This document shows positions 8,248 through 16,796 of a DNA stretch of 36,901 nt, in pieces. The stretch spans positions 1 to 36,901 of the forward strand of contig JAYUHK010000089.1 in the NCBI GenBank assembly GCA_043767025.1, read 5' to 3'. Position numbers and translations under genes: made by a program. Source of the stretch: JAYUHK01 sp043767025. GTDB taxonomy: Bacteria > Bacteroidota > Bacteroidia > Chitinophagales > Saprospiraceae. The number at the start of each line of letters is the position of its first letter. Position 1 is the stretch's first letter. The notes below the pieces were generated by a model. The model saw nothing but the letters and a program-made list of their open reading frames with translations. It did not search any database and was not told where the DNA came from.

Positions 8248-8541
8248 TTACGCCAGTTCTTTCCAAAAATAAAAAATCCAGACTGCGGCGCAAAGCGTGG
8301 TCGCTATCACTACGCCACGCATAGACGCGTCCAATTTGCGCAAGCGAAAAAACCGCATCGGAAGCAGATTGCAACAAATACCGAGCATCAGCAGCGTCCG
8401 CACCCGAAAGGTGTTGGCATCGGGCAATATTTCCCACGCAAAAAGCTGTTCGGCGACCATTTGGAGCGTCGCGTAAGCCACGAAAGGCACCGCCAATCCT
8501 ATCAAAAGCCCTTTGAGCAACGCCCATTTTTCGTTTTCCAT
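8248..8541 (-). CDS. Small membrane protein between surE and lpxB
   Basis: This 97-residue protein has three hydrophobic segments (about 8-30, 48-62 and 74-92). Charged loops lie between them, including a basic RFFRLRKLD stretch on the presumed cytoplasmic side. It has no recognisable catalytic motif. It sits on the same strand between surE (117 bp upstream, a gap containing a family C repeat) and lpxB (59 bp downstream). Similar small membrane proteins are often found in this position in Bacteroidota, so a link to envelope biogenesis is plausible but unproven. The ATG at 8541 gives a short polar start (MENEKWALLKG) before the first helix. A strand-opposed ORF over the same bases has a charge-rich, low-complexity translation and was discarded. 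Confidence 0.75.
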   Translation of the reverse strand: MENEKWALLKGLLIGLAVPFVAYATLQMVAEQLFAWEILPDANTFRVRTLLMLGICCNLLPMRFFRLRKLDASMRGVVIATTLCAAVWIFYFWKELA

Positions 8542-8589
8542 CTTTATATTATGCGTTGAATGTTTTCAAAGAATTATTTTTGAATTAAT

Positions 8590-8660
8590 AGTATTGTAAC
8601 TAACTGATTAGGAACTACTTGTGCAACTAAAAATTAAAAACTTACCACTAAAAACTATTT
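8590..8660 (+). repeat. Family C repeat, copy 2
   Basis: This matches 28331-28400 along most of its length (TATT, AACTG, TACTTG, then ACTAAAAA-type tail units). Its right end runs into the stop codon of surE. Confidence 0.6.
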
Positions 8661-9432
8661 AATTTTTTGTGTTCAGAAGTTTCATTTCGTAGATGGCGGG
8701 ATAAATCGTCAAGTCGTGACCGCAAGGCACTACCGAAACAAAACCGTTTTCCAAAGCCCAGATATCGGTGTCCGCGCCCGTGTCTTCATTGATAAATTTG
8801 CCAGTCAGCCAGTAGTATTTTCGTCCCGACGGGTCGGTACTTTCCACAAATTCCTCCTGCCAGCGCGCATTGGCTTGGCGAGCTACTTTGATGCCTTTTA
8901 TCTCCGCCAGCGAAAGTTTGGGGATATTGACGTTGAGCAAATTGCAGCTTTTCAGCCCCGTGTCCAATACATACCGAATGACTTGCTTCGCAAAATGCTG
9001 TGCAGGCTCAAAATCTGCCTCAAATCGGTAATCCAACAACGAAAAGCCGATGCTTGGGATTCCCTCCAAAGCCGCCTCCATCGCTGCCGACATCGTACCA
9101 GAATAAATAATGTTGATAGACGCATTGGAGCCGTGATTGATGCCCGAAACGCACAAATCAGGCGTTCTATCTTTCAAAATAACGTGTTTGGCGAGCTTCA
9201 CACAATCTACGGGCGTGCCGCTACACTCGTATGCCTCTACGCCCTCGAACACGTCCACTTTGTTGAGCCGAAGTGGGTCGGAGAGCGTGATAGCATGACC
9301 TTTCGCGCTCTGCGGCGAGTTGGGAGCGACCACGACGACTTCCCCAATTTTTTTCGCTACCGCCACCAACGCTTTGATGCCCGGAGCAAACATTCCGTCA
9401 TCGTTGGTCACTAAAATCAAAGGTTTTTTCAT
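8659..9432 (-). CDS. surE: 5'/3'-nucleotidase SurE
   Basis: This 257-residue SurE protein is a metal-dependent nucleoside monophosphatase (5'- and 3'-nucleotidase, sometimes exopolyphosphatase) linked to stationary-phase survival and nucleotide salvage. The N-terminal LVTNDDGMFAPGIKAL carries the Asp11-Asp12 metal ligands. NSPQSAKGHAIT supplies the conserved Ser/Asn loop, GTPVDCVKLA and SGINHGSNAS the remaining active-site Asn, and YSGTMSAAMEA the following helix. Length is normal for the family. It is the first gene of a minus-strand run with a small membrane protein and lpxB. A perfect TACTTTTG box lies 23-30 bp before the ATG, giving a leader of roughly 16 bases. Confidence 0.95.
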   Translation of the reverse strand: MKKPLILVTNDDGMFAPGIKALVAVAKKIGEVVVVAPNSPQSAKGHAITLSDPLRLNKVDVFEGVEAYECSGTPVDCVKLAKHVILKDRTPDLCVSGINHGSNASINIIYSGTMSAAMEAALEGIPSIGFSLLDYRFEADFEPAQHFAKQVIRYVLDTGLKSCNLLNVNIPKLSLAEIKGIKVARQANARWQEEFVESTDPSGRKYYWLTGKFINEDTGADTDIWALENGFVSVVPCGHDLTIYPAIYEMKLLNTKN

Positions 9433-9454
9433 TTTTCTTCATTTTTTCAAAACC

Positions 9455-9462
9455 CAAAAGTA
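9455..9462 (-). promoter_or_regulatory. -7 promoter box (TACTTTTG) of surE
   Basis: On the minus strand this is an exact match to TAnnTTTG shortly before the surE ATG. A TTTG occurs upstream but too close (about 13 bp) to count as a standard -33 element. Confidence 0.5.
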
Positions 9463-9566
9463 GTGATATTTTGTTCAAAAATAATGTTTTTCGACGAAAA
9501 GAGAAATTTTTTAGGATAACAACACTACATTACACACTATATGATAGGCACCAAAAATATTGCGCT

Positions 9567-10790
9567 TTGAAAATACTCGAAAAAAAGATATTCAACGACC
9601 CTGTGTATGGGTTTATCAGCGTTCCGAAAGGCATTTTGCTCGACCTGATTGACCATCGATGGATGCAGCGAATGAGCCGAATCAAGCAGCTCGGAATGTC
9701 GCATTATGTGTATCCGGGCGCGCTGCACACTCGGTTTCACCACGCACTTGGCGCGCTTCACCTGATGCAGCAGGCGTTGGAGGTGCTGCGAAACAAAGGC
9801 GTAGCGATTACGGACGAGGAGTTTGAGGGAGCTTCGATAGCTATTTTATTGCACGATATTGGGCATGGACCTTTTTCGCACGCGCTGGAACATATTTTGG
9901 TGAATGTGCATCACGAAGAAATCTCGATACTGTATATGGAGCAGCTCGACGAGGAATTTGGGGGCAAATTAAATTTGGCGCGCCGAATTTTTAGCGACCA
10001 ATATCCAAAGAAATTTTTGCACCAGTTGGTTTCGGGACAATTAGATATGGATAGATTAGATTTTTTGAGCCGCGATAGTTTTTTTACCGGCGTAGCAGAA
10101 GGCGTGGTAGGCTATGACCGCATTATACAGATGTTGGCGGTGCAAGACGGCGAATTGGTGGTGGAAGAAAAAGGCATTTATTCGGTCGAAAAATTTTTAA
10201 TCGCCCGCCGCTTGATGTATTGGCAGGTTTATTTGCACAAAACGGTCTTGGCAGCCGAGCAAATGCTGATACAAACTTTTCGCTACGCCAAAAATCTTGC
10301 CCAAAGCGGTTTTGACCTCAAGTTGGACGAGTCGCTGTCCTATTTTCTATACAACAATGTCACAATAGAGGACATAAAATTAAATAAATTGGCTTTTTTA
10401 GATAAATTTTCACTTTTAGACGACATTGATATTATTTTTTCACTCAAAAAATTAGCAAATACCAAAGACATTTTGCTACCTTTGCTCTCGAAAGGTATAT
10501 TGGATAGGCATTTATTTCATGTCACATTAAGTAAAATACCTTTCGAGCGTGACTATTTAGAAAAAATCCGTCTGAAAGCAATCCAAGAACTACATATTCC
10601 TCGTATTTGCGTTGGGTATTTGGTTTTTGAGGGAATAGAAAGCAACAACGCTTACGACACACAAAAAGACGAGATTAAAATAAAATACAAAAACGGAAAA
10701 ATACTCCCACTTTCAGAAGCATCGGATTATAATTTGCAACAAAATAAAATTATTAAACATTATATATGTTTTCCAAAAAATATTTTGTAA
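9567..10790 (+). CDS. HD-domain phosphohydrolase (dGTPase/SAMHD1-like)
   Basis: This protein has about 407 residues and belongs to the Bacteroidota HD superfamily related to dNTP triphosphohydrolases. The start region (KKIFNDPVYGFISVPKG) is typical of the family. The metal-binding set is visible: His in HTRFHHALGALHLM, the HD pair in LLHDIGHGPFSHALEH, and the later Asp in LDMDRLDFLSRDS. Nucleotide phosphohydrolase activity in the cytoplasm is expected; the exact substrate is unknown. The frame is open from an ATG at 9471, but that would add an atypical 32-residue extension overlapping the surE promoter region, and no other in-frame ATG exists before the conserved start. The TTG at 9567 is therefore the preferred start, with the 9471 ATG as the alternative. 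The gene overlaps a TAACTTTG promoter at its stop codon. Confidence 0.85.
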   Translation: MKILEKKIFNDPVYGFISVPKGILLDLIDHRWMQRMSRIKQLGMSHYVYPGALHTRFHHALGALHLMQQALEVLRNKGVAITDEEFEGASIAILLHDIGHGPFSHALEHILVNVHHEEISILYMEQLDEEFGGKLNLARRIFSDQYPKKFLHQLVSGQLDMDRLDFLSRDSFFTGVAEGVVGYDRIIQMLAVQDGELVVEEKGIYSVEKFLIARRLMYWQVYLHKTVLAAEQMLIQTFRYAKNLAQSGFDLKLDESLSYFLYNNVTIEDIKLNKLAFLDKFSLLDDIDIIFSLKKLANTKDILLPLLSKGILDRHLFHVTLSKIPFERDYLEKIRLKAIQELHIPRICVGYLVFEGIESNNAYDTQKDEIKIKYKNGKILPLSEASDYNLQQNKIIKHYICFPKNIL

Positions 10791-10795
10791 CTTTG
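10765..10795 (+). promoter_or_regulatory. Promoter TATG-N19-TAACTTTG overlapping the HD gene stop
   Basis: The -7 box TAACTTTG (10788-10795) is exact and begins with the stop codon of the HD gene; the -33 position reads TATG, one base from TTTG, at 19 bp spacing. The next gene starts at 11145, so the transcript would have a leader of about 340 bases containing repeat A1. No tRNA or credible small ORF was found between 10796 and 10920. Confidence 0.5.
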
Positions 10796-10920
10796 CGCCG
10801 CAATAACGATTAGCGTTTAGCACTCTACACTTTTTATCACTCTATTGTCTTTACCCAAAGCCCGAAATACTCTTATCTGACAGACGAAATCGAAAGATTA
10901 CTGTCACGAGAGGTCGAATA

Positions 10921-11079
10921 AGGAATGAGGAAAAAATAAGGAACTCCAATTTTTCCAATAAATTGAATCAATAACAAGGCATTTTTAAGGCGCAACGCAG
11001 GGCGTTGTAACGAAAAATAACGCAGTAATTGGTTGTAACTTAGCAGAAAAAATGAGTAGTTTATTTTAGATACATTCCC
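10921..11079 (-). repeat. Family A palindromic element, copy 1 (inverted)
   Basis: This is the reverse-complement copy of the elements at 13866-14024 and 25983-26139. It carries the same ends (GGAATG...) and the same central CAACGC/GCGTTG region. It lies between the promoter at 10765-10795 and the repeat-protein gene, 65 bp before its ATG. Confidence 0.8.
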
Positions 11080-11144
11080 AACAGTGAAATACAATCAATT
11101 TTTTTTAATAATCTAATTTAATAACAAAACAATAATTCAAAATC

Positions 11145-13202
11145 ATGAGGAAATTGAGTTTACTTTTAACAGGAGCTTTGGCTCTTGCCGCTTCTGTTGC
11201 GATGGCACAGTCCGACTTGCCGACAAGCACGAAGCCTGGGTGTTATGCAAAATGCCTAATTCCAGACGAATACAAAGAAACTACTGAACAAGTAGTGACG
11301 AAGGCTGCTTCTACTCGCACAGAAGTAATCCCTGCTACTTACACTACCGTAACGGATCGTGTAATGTCCAAAGCTGCTGGAAAGCGTTTGACTCCAGTAC
11401 CTGCTACCTTCGAAACTGTTACCGAAAAAGTAATGGTAAAACCAGAAGGCAAGCGCGTAATTACGATTCCTGCTACTTACGAAACAGTCACTGAAAAGAT
11501 GCTTTCAAAAGCAGAAAGCAAGCGTCTAACGCCAATGCCAGTTCAGTACGAAACCGTAACGGAGCAAATTATGGTGAAGCCAGAAGGTAAGCGCATGGTC
11601 GCAGTACCAGCTGTTTACTCCACCGTAACTGAAAAAGTAGAAGTAAAAGGCGCAGGAAGCCGCACCGTAACTGTATCTGGCGACGGAACAGTTTATGATG
11701 CAAGCAGAGGCGCAGTTGCTTCAGCAGGTGGCGCACGCGTAGCCATCAAAAATGCTAAAGGAAAAATCATCGGCTACAAGAATGCAGACGGCGAAACAAC
11801 CTCTTACAGAGGCGGCGGCGCAGGTGCTACTTACGAAACAAAGTCAGAGCAAATCATGGTGAAGCCAGAAGGTAAGCGTCTAATCGCAGTACCAGCTACC
11901 TACGAAACAGTTACTGAAAGAGTAGAAGTAAAGCCAGCAAGCAAGCGCATGATTACTACGCCAGCAGTATATGGCACTGAAACAGAAACTTACGAAATAG
12001 AAGCAGCTTCTACTCGCATCGAGGCGATGACTCCAAAAATGGAGAACATCACAGAGCGTATCGAAATAAAGCCGTCTTCTACTAAGTGGGTAAAAAGAGT
12101 TGCTGACAAGGCTTGCCTTTCTGCCAACCCAGAAGACTGTTTAGTATGGTGTTTGGTAGAAGTACCAGCAGAATACAAAACGGTAACTCGTCAAGTAAAC
12201 AAAGGTTGCGATGGCTCTGGCGTTGCAAACTCTGGCTGCACAAAGACAATCGATATTCCTGCCAAAATGGGTACTCGCACCAAGCAAGTATTGAAATCAG
12301 CAGCTTCTACTCGTGAAGAAGAAATCGCAGCAGTTTACGAAACTATCACAAAGCAAGTAGTAAAAACAGCTGAAACAGTTCGCGAAGAATCAACTCCAGC
12401 GGAGTTCAAAACTGTAACATCTCAATCTGTAAAAGCAGGTCCTACGACTCGCCAAGAGTCTATCGCTGCCGAATACGAAACCATCACCAAGCAAGTAATT
12501 ACAACTCCAGCATCAGTGCGTGAGGAAACAATTCCTGCGGAGTTCAAAACTATCACAAAGCGCGTACCAGTACAGTGCTGTGGAGTATTGGGTGCTGACG
12601 GAGTAATGAGAGAAACCGAAAACTGCCCTAACGGCGGCAAAGGAACTTCAAAAGCTGGTGGAGCTAACGGCGGTGCTGGAAACGGCAGCGCAAACGCTTG
12701 CTACAAAGAAGAAATCGTTCCTGCTGAATATGCAACTATCACCAAGCAAGTTGTAAAAACTCCAGCTTCTACTCGTGAGGAAATAATTCCTGCAGAGTTC
12801 AGAACTGTAACCAAGCAAGTATTGAAAACACCTGCAACTACAACAGAGGAGAACATTCCAGAAGAGTTCGCAACAGTGTCTAAAAAAGTAGTAGCTACAC
12901 CAGCAACTACCAAAACCATCGACATTCCAGCAGAATACACAACTATCACTAAGCGTCAGTTGGTAAAAGCAGGTGGATTCACAGAGTTCCGTGAGATCGT
13001 CTGCGGAAACAAAATAACTGCATCTCGCGTAGTTCAAATCCAACGTGCATTACGCGCTGCTGGCTACGATCCAGGTCCAGATGATGACGTAATGGGTGCA
13101 CGCACAAAGGCAGCTTTGACAAAATACCAAAAAGAAAAAGGATTGCCAGTAGGTAATCTCAATATGGACACTATGAAATCTTTGGGCGTGGACGGTAACT
13201 AA
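11145..13202 (+). CDS. Exported 20-repeat protein with C-terminal peptidoglycan-binding domain
   Basis: This 685-residue protein has a signal peptide (MRKLSLLLTGALALAASVAMAQ), a Cys-containing start (GCYAKCLIPDEYKE), and about 20 units of roughly 23 residues centred on (Y/F)xT(V/I)T. It ends in a PG_binding_1-like domain (about 622-681, RVVQIQRALRAAGYDPGPDDDVMGA). Three inserts interrupt the array: one Gly-rich near 177-225 and two Cys-rich near 320-370 and 490-530. The N-half units read VTEKV.VKPEGKR..PVPA; the C-half units read VTKQV.KTPASTREE.IPAE, with charges at matching places swapped. An envelope or periplasmic role tethered to peptidoglycan is inferred; the repeats belong to no domain I can name. 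A terminator follows 90 bp after the stop. Inverted family A elements flank this gene and the next one. Confidence 0.85.
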   Translation: MRKLSLLLTGALALAASVAMAQSDLPTSTKPGCYAKCLIPDEYKETTEQVVTKAASTRTEVIPATYTTVTDRVMSKAAGKRLTPVPATFETVTEKVMVKPEGKRVITIPATYETVTEKMLSKAESKRLTPMPVQYETVTEQIMVKPEGKRMVAVPAVYSTVTEKVEVKGAGSRTVTVSGDGTVYDASRGAVASAGGARVAIKNAKGKIIGYKNADGETTSYRGGGAGATYETKSEQIMVKPEGKRLIAVPATYETVTERVEVKPASKRMITTPAVYGTETETYEIEAASTRIEAMTPKMENITERIEIKPSSTKWVKRVADKACLSANPEDCLVWCLVEVPAEYKTVTRQVNKGCDGSGVANSGCTKTIDIPAKMGTRTKQVLKSAASTREEEIAAVYETITKQVVKTAETVREESTPAEFKTVTSQSVKAGPTTRQESIAAEYETITKQVITTPASVREETIPAEFKTITKRVPVQCCGVLGADGVMRETENCPNGGKGTSKAGGANGGAGNGSANACYKEEIVPAEYATITKQVVKTPASTREEIIPAEFRTVTKQVLKTPATTTEENIPEEFATVSKKVVATPATTKTIDIPAEYTTITKRQLVKAGGFTEFREIVCGNKITASRVVQIQRALRAAGYDPGPDDDVMGARTKAALTKYQKEKGLPVGNLNMDTMKSLGVDGN

Positions 13203-13292
13203 TCAATAGTTGCGCCACCAATAAAGGATTTCGTTAATATCCAAAGAAAAAAGTAACGCAACCTTCATCACGTTGCTTACGCCTGAAAAAAT

Positions 13293-13330
13293 AACCTTGT
13301 AGTCGGCGACGACTGCAAGGTTTTTTTTTA
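13293..13330 (+). terminator. Intrinsic terminator after the repeat-protein gene
   Basis: A 13-bp stem (13293-13305 with 13310-13322, one G-U pair) around a GCGA loop is followed by a run of T. The rest of 13203-13504 holds this terminator and the promoter for the next gene; no ORF was found there. Confidence 0.85.
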
Positions 13331-13364
13331 TTTTCGCAATGTGGAAAACTTTATCTGCGCAAAA

Positions 13365-13396
13365 TTTGGAAGATACCAAGCAAAGAACTATCTTTG
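13365..13396 (+). promoter_or_regulatory. Promoter TTTG-N20-TATCTTTG
   Basis: Both elements match the Bacteroidota consensus exactly. The predicted transcript would begin about 100 bases before the ATG at 13505. Confidence 0.6.
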
Positions 13397-13504
13397 AAAC
13401 TGGAAACGTACTACAACCAAAATATTACACACATTTCAGCCTTGTTTATTGATATAAAATAGGAAGTATCTCAATAAATAAACTGATGCAGAGAGAAAAC
13501 GGAC

Positions 13505-13807
13505 ATGACCAAAAGTTACTTCATGGTGGATTTTACACTCCCACCAGTATTAGACGACGCATTCGTAAATACCATTCCCGACCAACGAGTCGCTGTAAGC
13601 AAACTTTTTGCCTCTGGCAAATTAGTGAATTACGCACTCGCTTTTGAAAACTCCAAGCTCTGGGCAGTCTTTATGGCTACTTCGGAAATGGAAGTGTTGG
13701 ATATGATTGGCGACCTGCCACTCACCGAATTTATGGACGTAAAAATATCCATTCTCAACTTTTACAACGCAGTTTTTCCGCAAATGCCCGCTTTTTCGGT
13801 CAATTAA
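13505..13807 (+). CDS. Small protein resembling muconolactone isomerase / YCII-type ferredoxin fold
   Basis: This 100-residue cytoplasmic protein has no signal peptide. It has an alternating beta-alpha-beta pattern (YFMVDFTLPP, an amphipathic helix, LVNYALAFENSKLWAVFMAT, a helix, then DVKISILNFYNA) like the dimeric alpha/beta-barrel proteins grouped with muconolactone delta-isomerase and YCII. No catalytic residues can be assigned with confidence. It has its own promoter at 13365-13396 and lies between inverted family A elements together with the repeat-protein gene. The ATG at 13505 is the first in frame and starts a compact domain. Fold resemblance is an eye-level judgement; an enzymatic role in aromatic degradation is not supported by any neighbour. 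Confidence 0.65.
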   Translation: MTKSYFMVDFTLPPVLDDAFVNTIPDQRVAVSKLFASGKLVNYALAFENSKLWAVFMATSEMEVLDMIGDLPLTEFMDVKISILNFYNAVFPQMPAFSVN

Positions 13808-13865
13808 AAAAATTGTTGGATAAAAAGCAGCTACCAATACCTATTTTGCGTTATGTTTGTGTCAA

Positions 13866-14024
13866 GAATGTATCTAAAATAAACCACTCATTTTTTCTGC
13901 TAAATTACAATCAATCACCGCGTTATTTTTTCGTTTCAACGCTCTGCGTTGCGCCTCAAAAATGCCTTGTTATTGATTGAATTTATTTGAAAAATTGGAG
14001 TGCCTTATTTTTTCCTCATTCTTT
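13866..14024 (+). repeat. Family A palindromic element, copy 2
   Basis: This element of about 159 bp folds end to end. The left arm (GAATG, AAAATAA, ACTC, TTTTT, AAATT, CAATCAAT, CAACGC in order) is matched by the reverse complement of the right arm around the centre at 13937-13951 (CAACGCTCTGCGTTG). No ORF is present. It lies upstream of the protease gene at 14090. Confidence 0.8.
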
Positions 14025-14025
14025 A

Positions 14026-14069
14026 GGAATGTATCTAAAAATGAATTAATTTATTTTAGACACGTTCCC
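14026..14069. repeat. Short palindrome made of two family A left ends
   Basis: GGAATGTATCTAAAA (14026-14040) faces TTTTAGACACGTTCC (ending 14069). Both match the left terminus of family A, so this looks like a minimal derivative directly abutting copy 2. Confidence 0.6.
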
Positions 14070-14089
14070 TAAAATCAAAAACCCGAACT

Positions 14090-16030
14090 ATGCGCAGCTA
14101 CAAGTATTTTTTTTGCTTGCTATTCCCTTTTTTTGCCTACTCTTTGAGTGCGCAACAGGCAGCGACCGAAAAGCCGTTTTCTCAATCCGAAATTTTTACC
14201 CGAAATTTTTCGAGTTCTAATTTGGAAAATATTGACTTGCCAAAAATTGATTTGCAAAAAATACGAGCCGAAGACCAACGCAATGGCGGAATGTCACCGC
14301 GCGTAGCCGCCTCGATAGACGTAAATTTTGGACTAAAAAATGGCGGAGAGTGGCTGCAACTATCCAACGGCGACCGAATATGGAGATTAAAAATTCGGTC
14401 AGAAGGAGCAATTTCACTCAGCTTTTTGCTCGATCAGTTCTCTATTCCTGCCGGAGCCAGATTGTTTTTTTTCAATGACGATGAAACGCGCGGCGTATTC
14501 ACAAGCAAAAATAATACCCCCAACCAAAAATTCGCAGTTCATTTCCTGAAAGGCAGCACCGCTACCATCGAATACTATGAACCCAAAAACGCCGCCGGGC
14601 GCGGACTGCTTCACATTTTTAAAATCTACCATACCTACGTCGCAGAGCCGTCCACAACGAGTCGAGAAATCCAAGCCAGTGGCTTCGGAGCTTCCTCCGC
14701 TTGCAATGTGAACGTGAATTGCCCAACAGGGAATAATTGGCAAAAAGAAAAAAAAGGCGTACTCCGAATCACGATGAGCCTCGTGGAAGGCATCGGATAT
14801 TGCACCGGTACGCTGCTCAACAACACTAAAAACGACGGAAAACCTTATCTGCTTTCCGCTTTTCACTGTCAAGACGGCTACACACCGCTTTACGACTTCT
14901 GGGCGTTTGATTTTCACTACGAATCTCCCAACTGCGCTAACCCAATCACCGAACCCAACTACGCGCAAATATTGGGCTGCAAACTAAAAGCCGGTCGCCA
15001 AAGCAACGACTTCTTATTGCTCGAACTCAATGCCATACCGCCGCCGAGCTTCAACGCCTACTACAACGGCTGGAACCGCGACTCCGTAGCGTTGCCCACT
15101 CGCAGCACTTTAATTCACCACCCAAGAGGCGACATCAAAAAAATTTCGGTGGACAAAGACCCTTCCGTCGTCTATCAAAACGTCCTGAACTGGAACAATA
15201 ATGTGACGACTCCCGCAGGAAATATGCTCCGAGTCGTACCCGATACTGGCTACTACGAAGGTGGCTCGTCAGGCTGCGCACTGTTCAATCAAAATAAATT
15301 GGTCGTAGGGCAACTACACGGCGGCAATCTCGCCTCGACTGGCTGCGGTATTACCAATATGTATTTCGACCGCCTCTGCAAATCGTGGGAAGGCGGCGGC
15401 ACTCCAAGCACTCGACTGAAAGACTGGCTCGACCCCCAAAATACAGGCGCGCTGACTTTGGGCGCACTCGACCCGCCCGATACCTTGCCTACCTACACGC
15501 TCGAAGGAATTATTCTGAATGAAAAATACATCGGCGTATCAGGTGTGCAGCTCAAAATAGACGGCGATACCGTCCATCGGACAGTAATGACCGACACGGG
15601 CGGCGTCTATCGCTTTTACAACCTGCCGTCGCGCTTCGCCTATGAACTCACGACGCTCAAAGACACCAACCTCGTGAACGGCGTGACGACCTTTGATATG
15701 GTATTGGTGCGAAGACAAATATTAGGAATCGATACTTTCAGTACGCCTTATAAGTACATCGCTGCCGACGTGAACGCTTCGGGGACGGTGACGACCTTTG
15801 ATTTGGTGGCGATGCGGAAAGCTATCCTTAACATTGATACGCATTACGAAGGCAACACTTCGTGGCGAATGATACCAACTATTTTTTCTTTTCCTGACCC
15901 CTCCAATCCGTTTTCAACGCCTTTGCCGAGCAGCATCACCGTCACGAATCCCGTAGGCGACCCGCTGCGACTGGACTTTTGGGGCATCAAAATCGGCGAC
16001 GTAAATGCAACTGCCGACCCAAAAAAATAA
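14090..16030 (+). CDS. Secreted lysyl-endopeptidase-like serine protease with dockerin-like C-terminus
   Basis: This 646-residue exported protein has a signal peptide (1-21) and a propeptide-like region (to about 195). The chymotrypsin-fold protease domain resembles Achromobacter lysyl endopeptidase. The triad is visible: His259 in LLSAFHCQDG, Asp307 in QSNDFLLLEL and Ser394 in GGSSGCALF. Several Cys residues suggest disulfides. After about 465 there is a carboxypeptidase-regulatory-like beta domain (LEGIILNEKYIGVSGVQL). Two calcium-loop segments resembling type I dockerin repeats follow (NGVTTFDMVLVRRQIL and ADVNASGTVTTFDLVAMRKAIL), and a last KIGDVNATAD comes near the C-terminus. Such tails are common on Saprospiria secreted proteins. 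No standard T9SS sorting domain is present, so the export route or surface attachment is uncertain. A family A element lies just upstream. Confidence 0.85.
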   Translation: MRSYKYFFCLLFPFFAYSLSAQQAATEKPFSQSEIFTRNFSSSNLENIDLPKIDLQKIRAEDQRNGGMSPRVAASIDVNFGLKNGGEWLQLSNGDRIWRLKIRSEGAISLSFLLDQFSIPAGARLFFFNDDETRGVFTSKNNTPNQKFAVHFLKGSTATIEYYEPKNAAGRGLLHIFKIYHTYVAEPSTTSREIQASGFGASSACNVNVNCPTGNNWQKEKKGVLRITMSLVEGIGYCTGTLLNNTKNDGKPYLLSAFHCQDGYTPLYDFWAFDFHYESPNCANPITEPNYAQILGCKLKAGRQSNDFLLLELNAIPPPSFNAYYNGWNRDSVALPTRSTLIHHPRGDIKKISVDKDPSVVYQNVLNWNNNVTTPAGNMLRVVPDTGYYEGGSSGCALFNQNKLVVGQLHGGNLASTGCGITNMYFDRLCKSWEGGGTPSTRLKDWLDPQNTGALTLGALDPPDTLPTYTLEGIILNEKYIGVSGVQLKIDGDTVHRTVMTDTGGVYRFYNLPSRFAYELTTLKDTNLVNGVTTFDMVLVRRQILGIDTFSTPYKYIAADVNASGTVTTFDLVAMRKAILNIDTHYEGNTSWRMIPTIFSFPDPSNPFSTPLPSSITVTNPVGDPLRLDFWGIKIGDVNATADPKK

Positions 16031-16122
16031 TTTTTTAACTAATTCAAAAAAAAAATTGGCAAAGAGTAGAAACTTTTTAGCAAAAACCGTAATTTTATAC
16101 CGATTTATAAATTATTCAACAA

Positions 16123-16761
16123 ATGTTCACAAAAATTATGAAAAAATTATTTACAAACAAATCGTTCTTGTTTTTAACAACAGTCATTTTTGCTGCATGT
16201 ATCTTTAATGCGTGCCAAAAGGAAACATCAAATACATCTGCTCAAAAGGGGGTGTTAGAAAGTACTGCCAGTGAAAGTTTAGGTGTTTATGAAATAGACT
16301 GTAATCGAAAAACCGTAAAGTTCAAAGATTTAGCAGATATTAGCTATGCTGGCGACACCGTACTTGGAAATTTTACTAATTTATCGGGAGAGTTGAATAA
16401 ATTTGTATTGGGTTGTCCCTCTAAAGCTAATGCTGATTGTAAACCTACCGAAATAATTGAGCGTGATGGGTCTGGACGAAGAATTTCATATTTTTTAGAA
16501 GAAGGATGTTCTGTTGGTGTTCCTCCGCCATTTAGCATCTTAAATCAGTTAAGAACGCCTGCCCAACAAGATGCACTTATAGCGAAAGCGAAACAATTAG
16601 CCGTTCAAAATGCTCCCTTTTGTAGCGGAACGACTCGACGAATGACTCCTATTGCATATGACTTTTATATTGAAAATATGTCTTGTTTGTGTGATGCCAC
16701 TCATAAAAATATTAGCCTGCTGGTTAGTGTTAGGTACGGGTGTTGCGTAAACAACGATTAA
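16123..16761 (+). CDS. Predicted lipoprotein of unknown function
   Basis: This 212-residue protein has a type II signal: basic start, hydrophobic core and lipobox FNAC followed by QKETSNTS. A second in-frame ATG at 16138 (MKKLFTNKS) gives an equally good or better signal peptide and may be the true start. The mature domain contains Cys pairs (LGCPSKANADC, EEGCSVG, FCSG, MSCLCDA, YGCC) that suggest disulfide bonding in the periplasm or outside the cell. No known domain was recognised. The next gene starts 35 bp after the stop on the same strand, so the lipoprotein and the PA-domain protein are probably co-transcribed. Base composition is more AT-rich than in the upstream protease. Confidence 0.75.
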   Translation: MFTKIMKKLFTNKSFLFLTTVIFAACIFNACQKETSNTSAQKGVLESTASESLGVYEIDCNRKTVKFKDLADISYAGDTVLGNFTNLSGELNKFVLGCPSKANADCKPTEIIERDGSGRRISYFLEEGCSVGVPPPFSILNQLRTPAQQDALIAKAKQLAVQNAPFCSGTTRRMTPIAYDFYIENMSCLCDATHKNISLLVSVRYGCCVNND

Positions 16762-16796
16762 GTTTCTATTTTTTCACTTTATAATTTTTCACTTTT

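Noticed and set aside
8189..8527. N-terminal extension of LpxB back to 8527
   Set aside because: It overlaps the small membrane-protein gene and precedes the canonical LpxB start; the translation is low quality.
10796..10920. Possible tRNA gene behind the TAACTTTG promoter
   Set aside because: No cloverleaf, T-loop or acceptor pairing could be drawn; the promoter more likely serves the repeat-protein gene.
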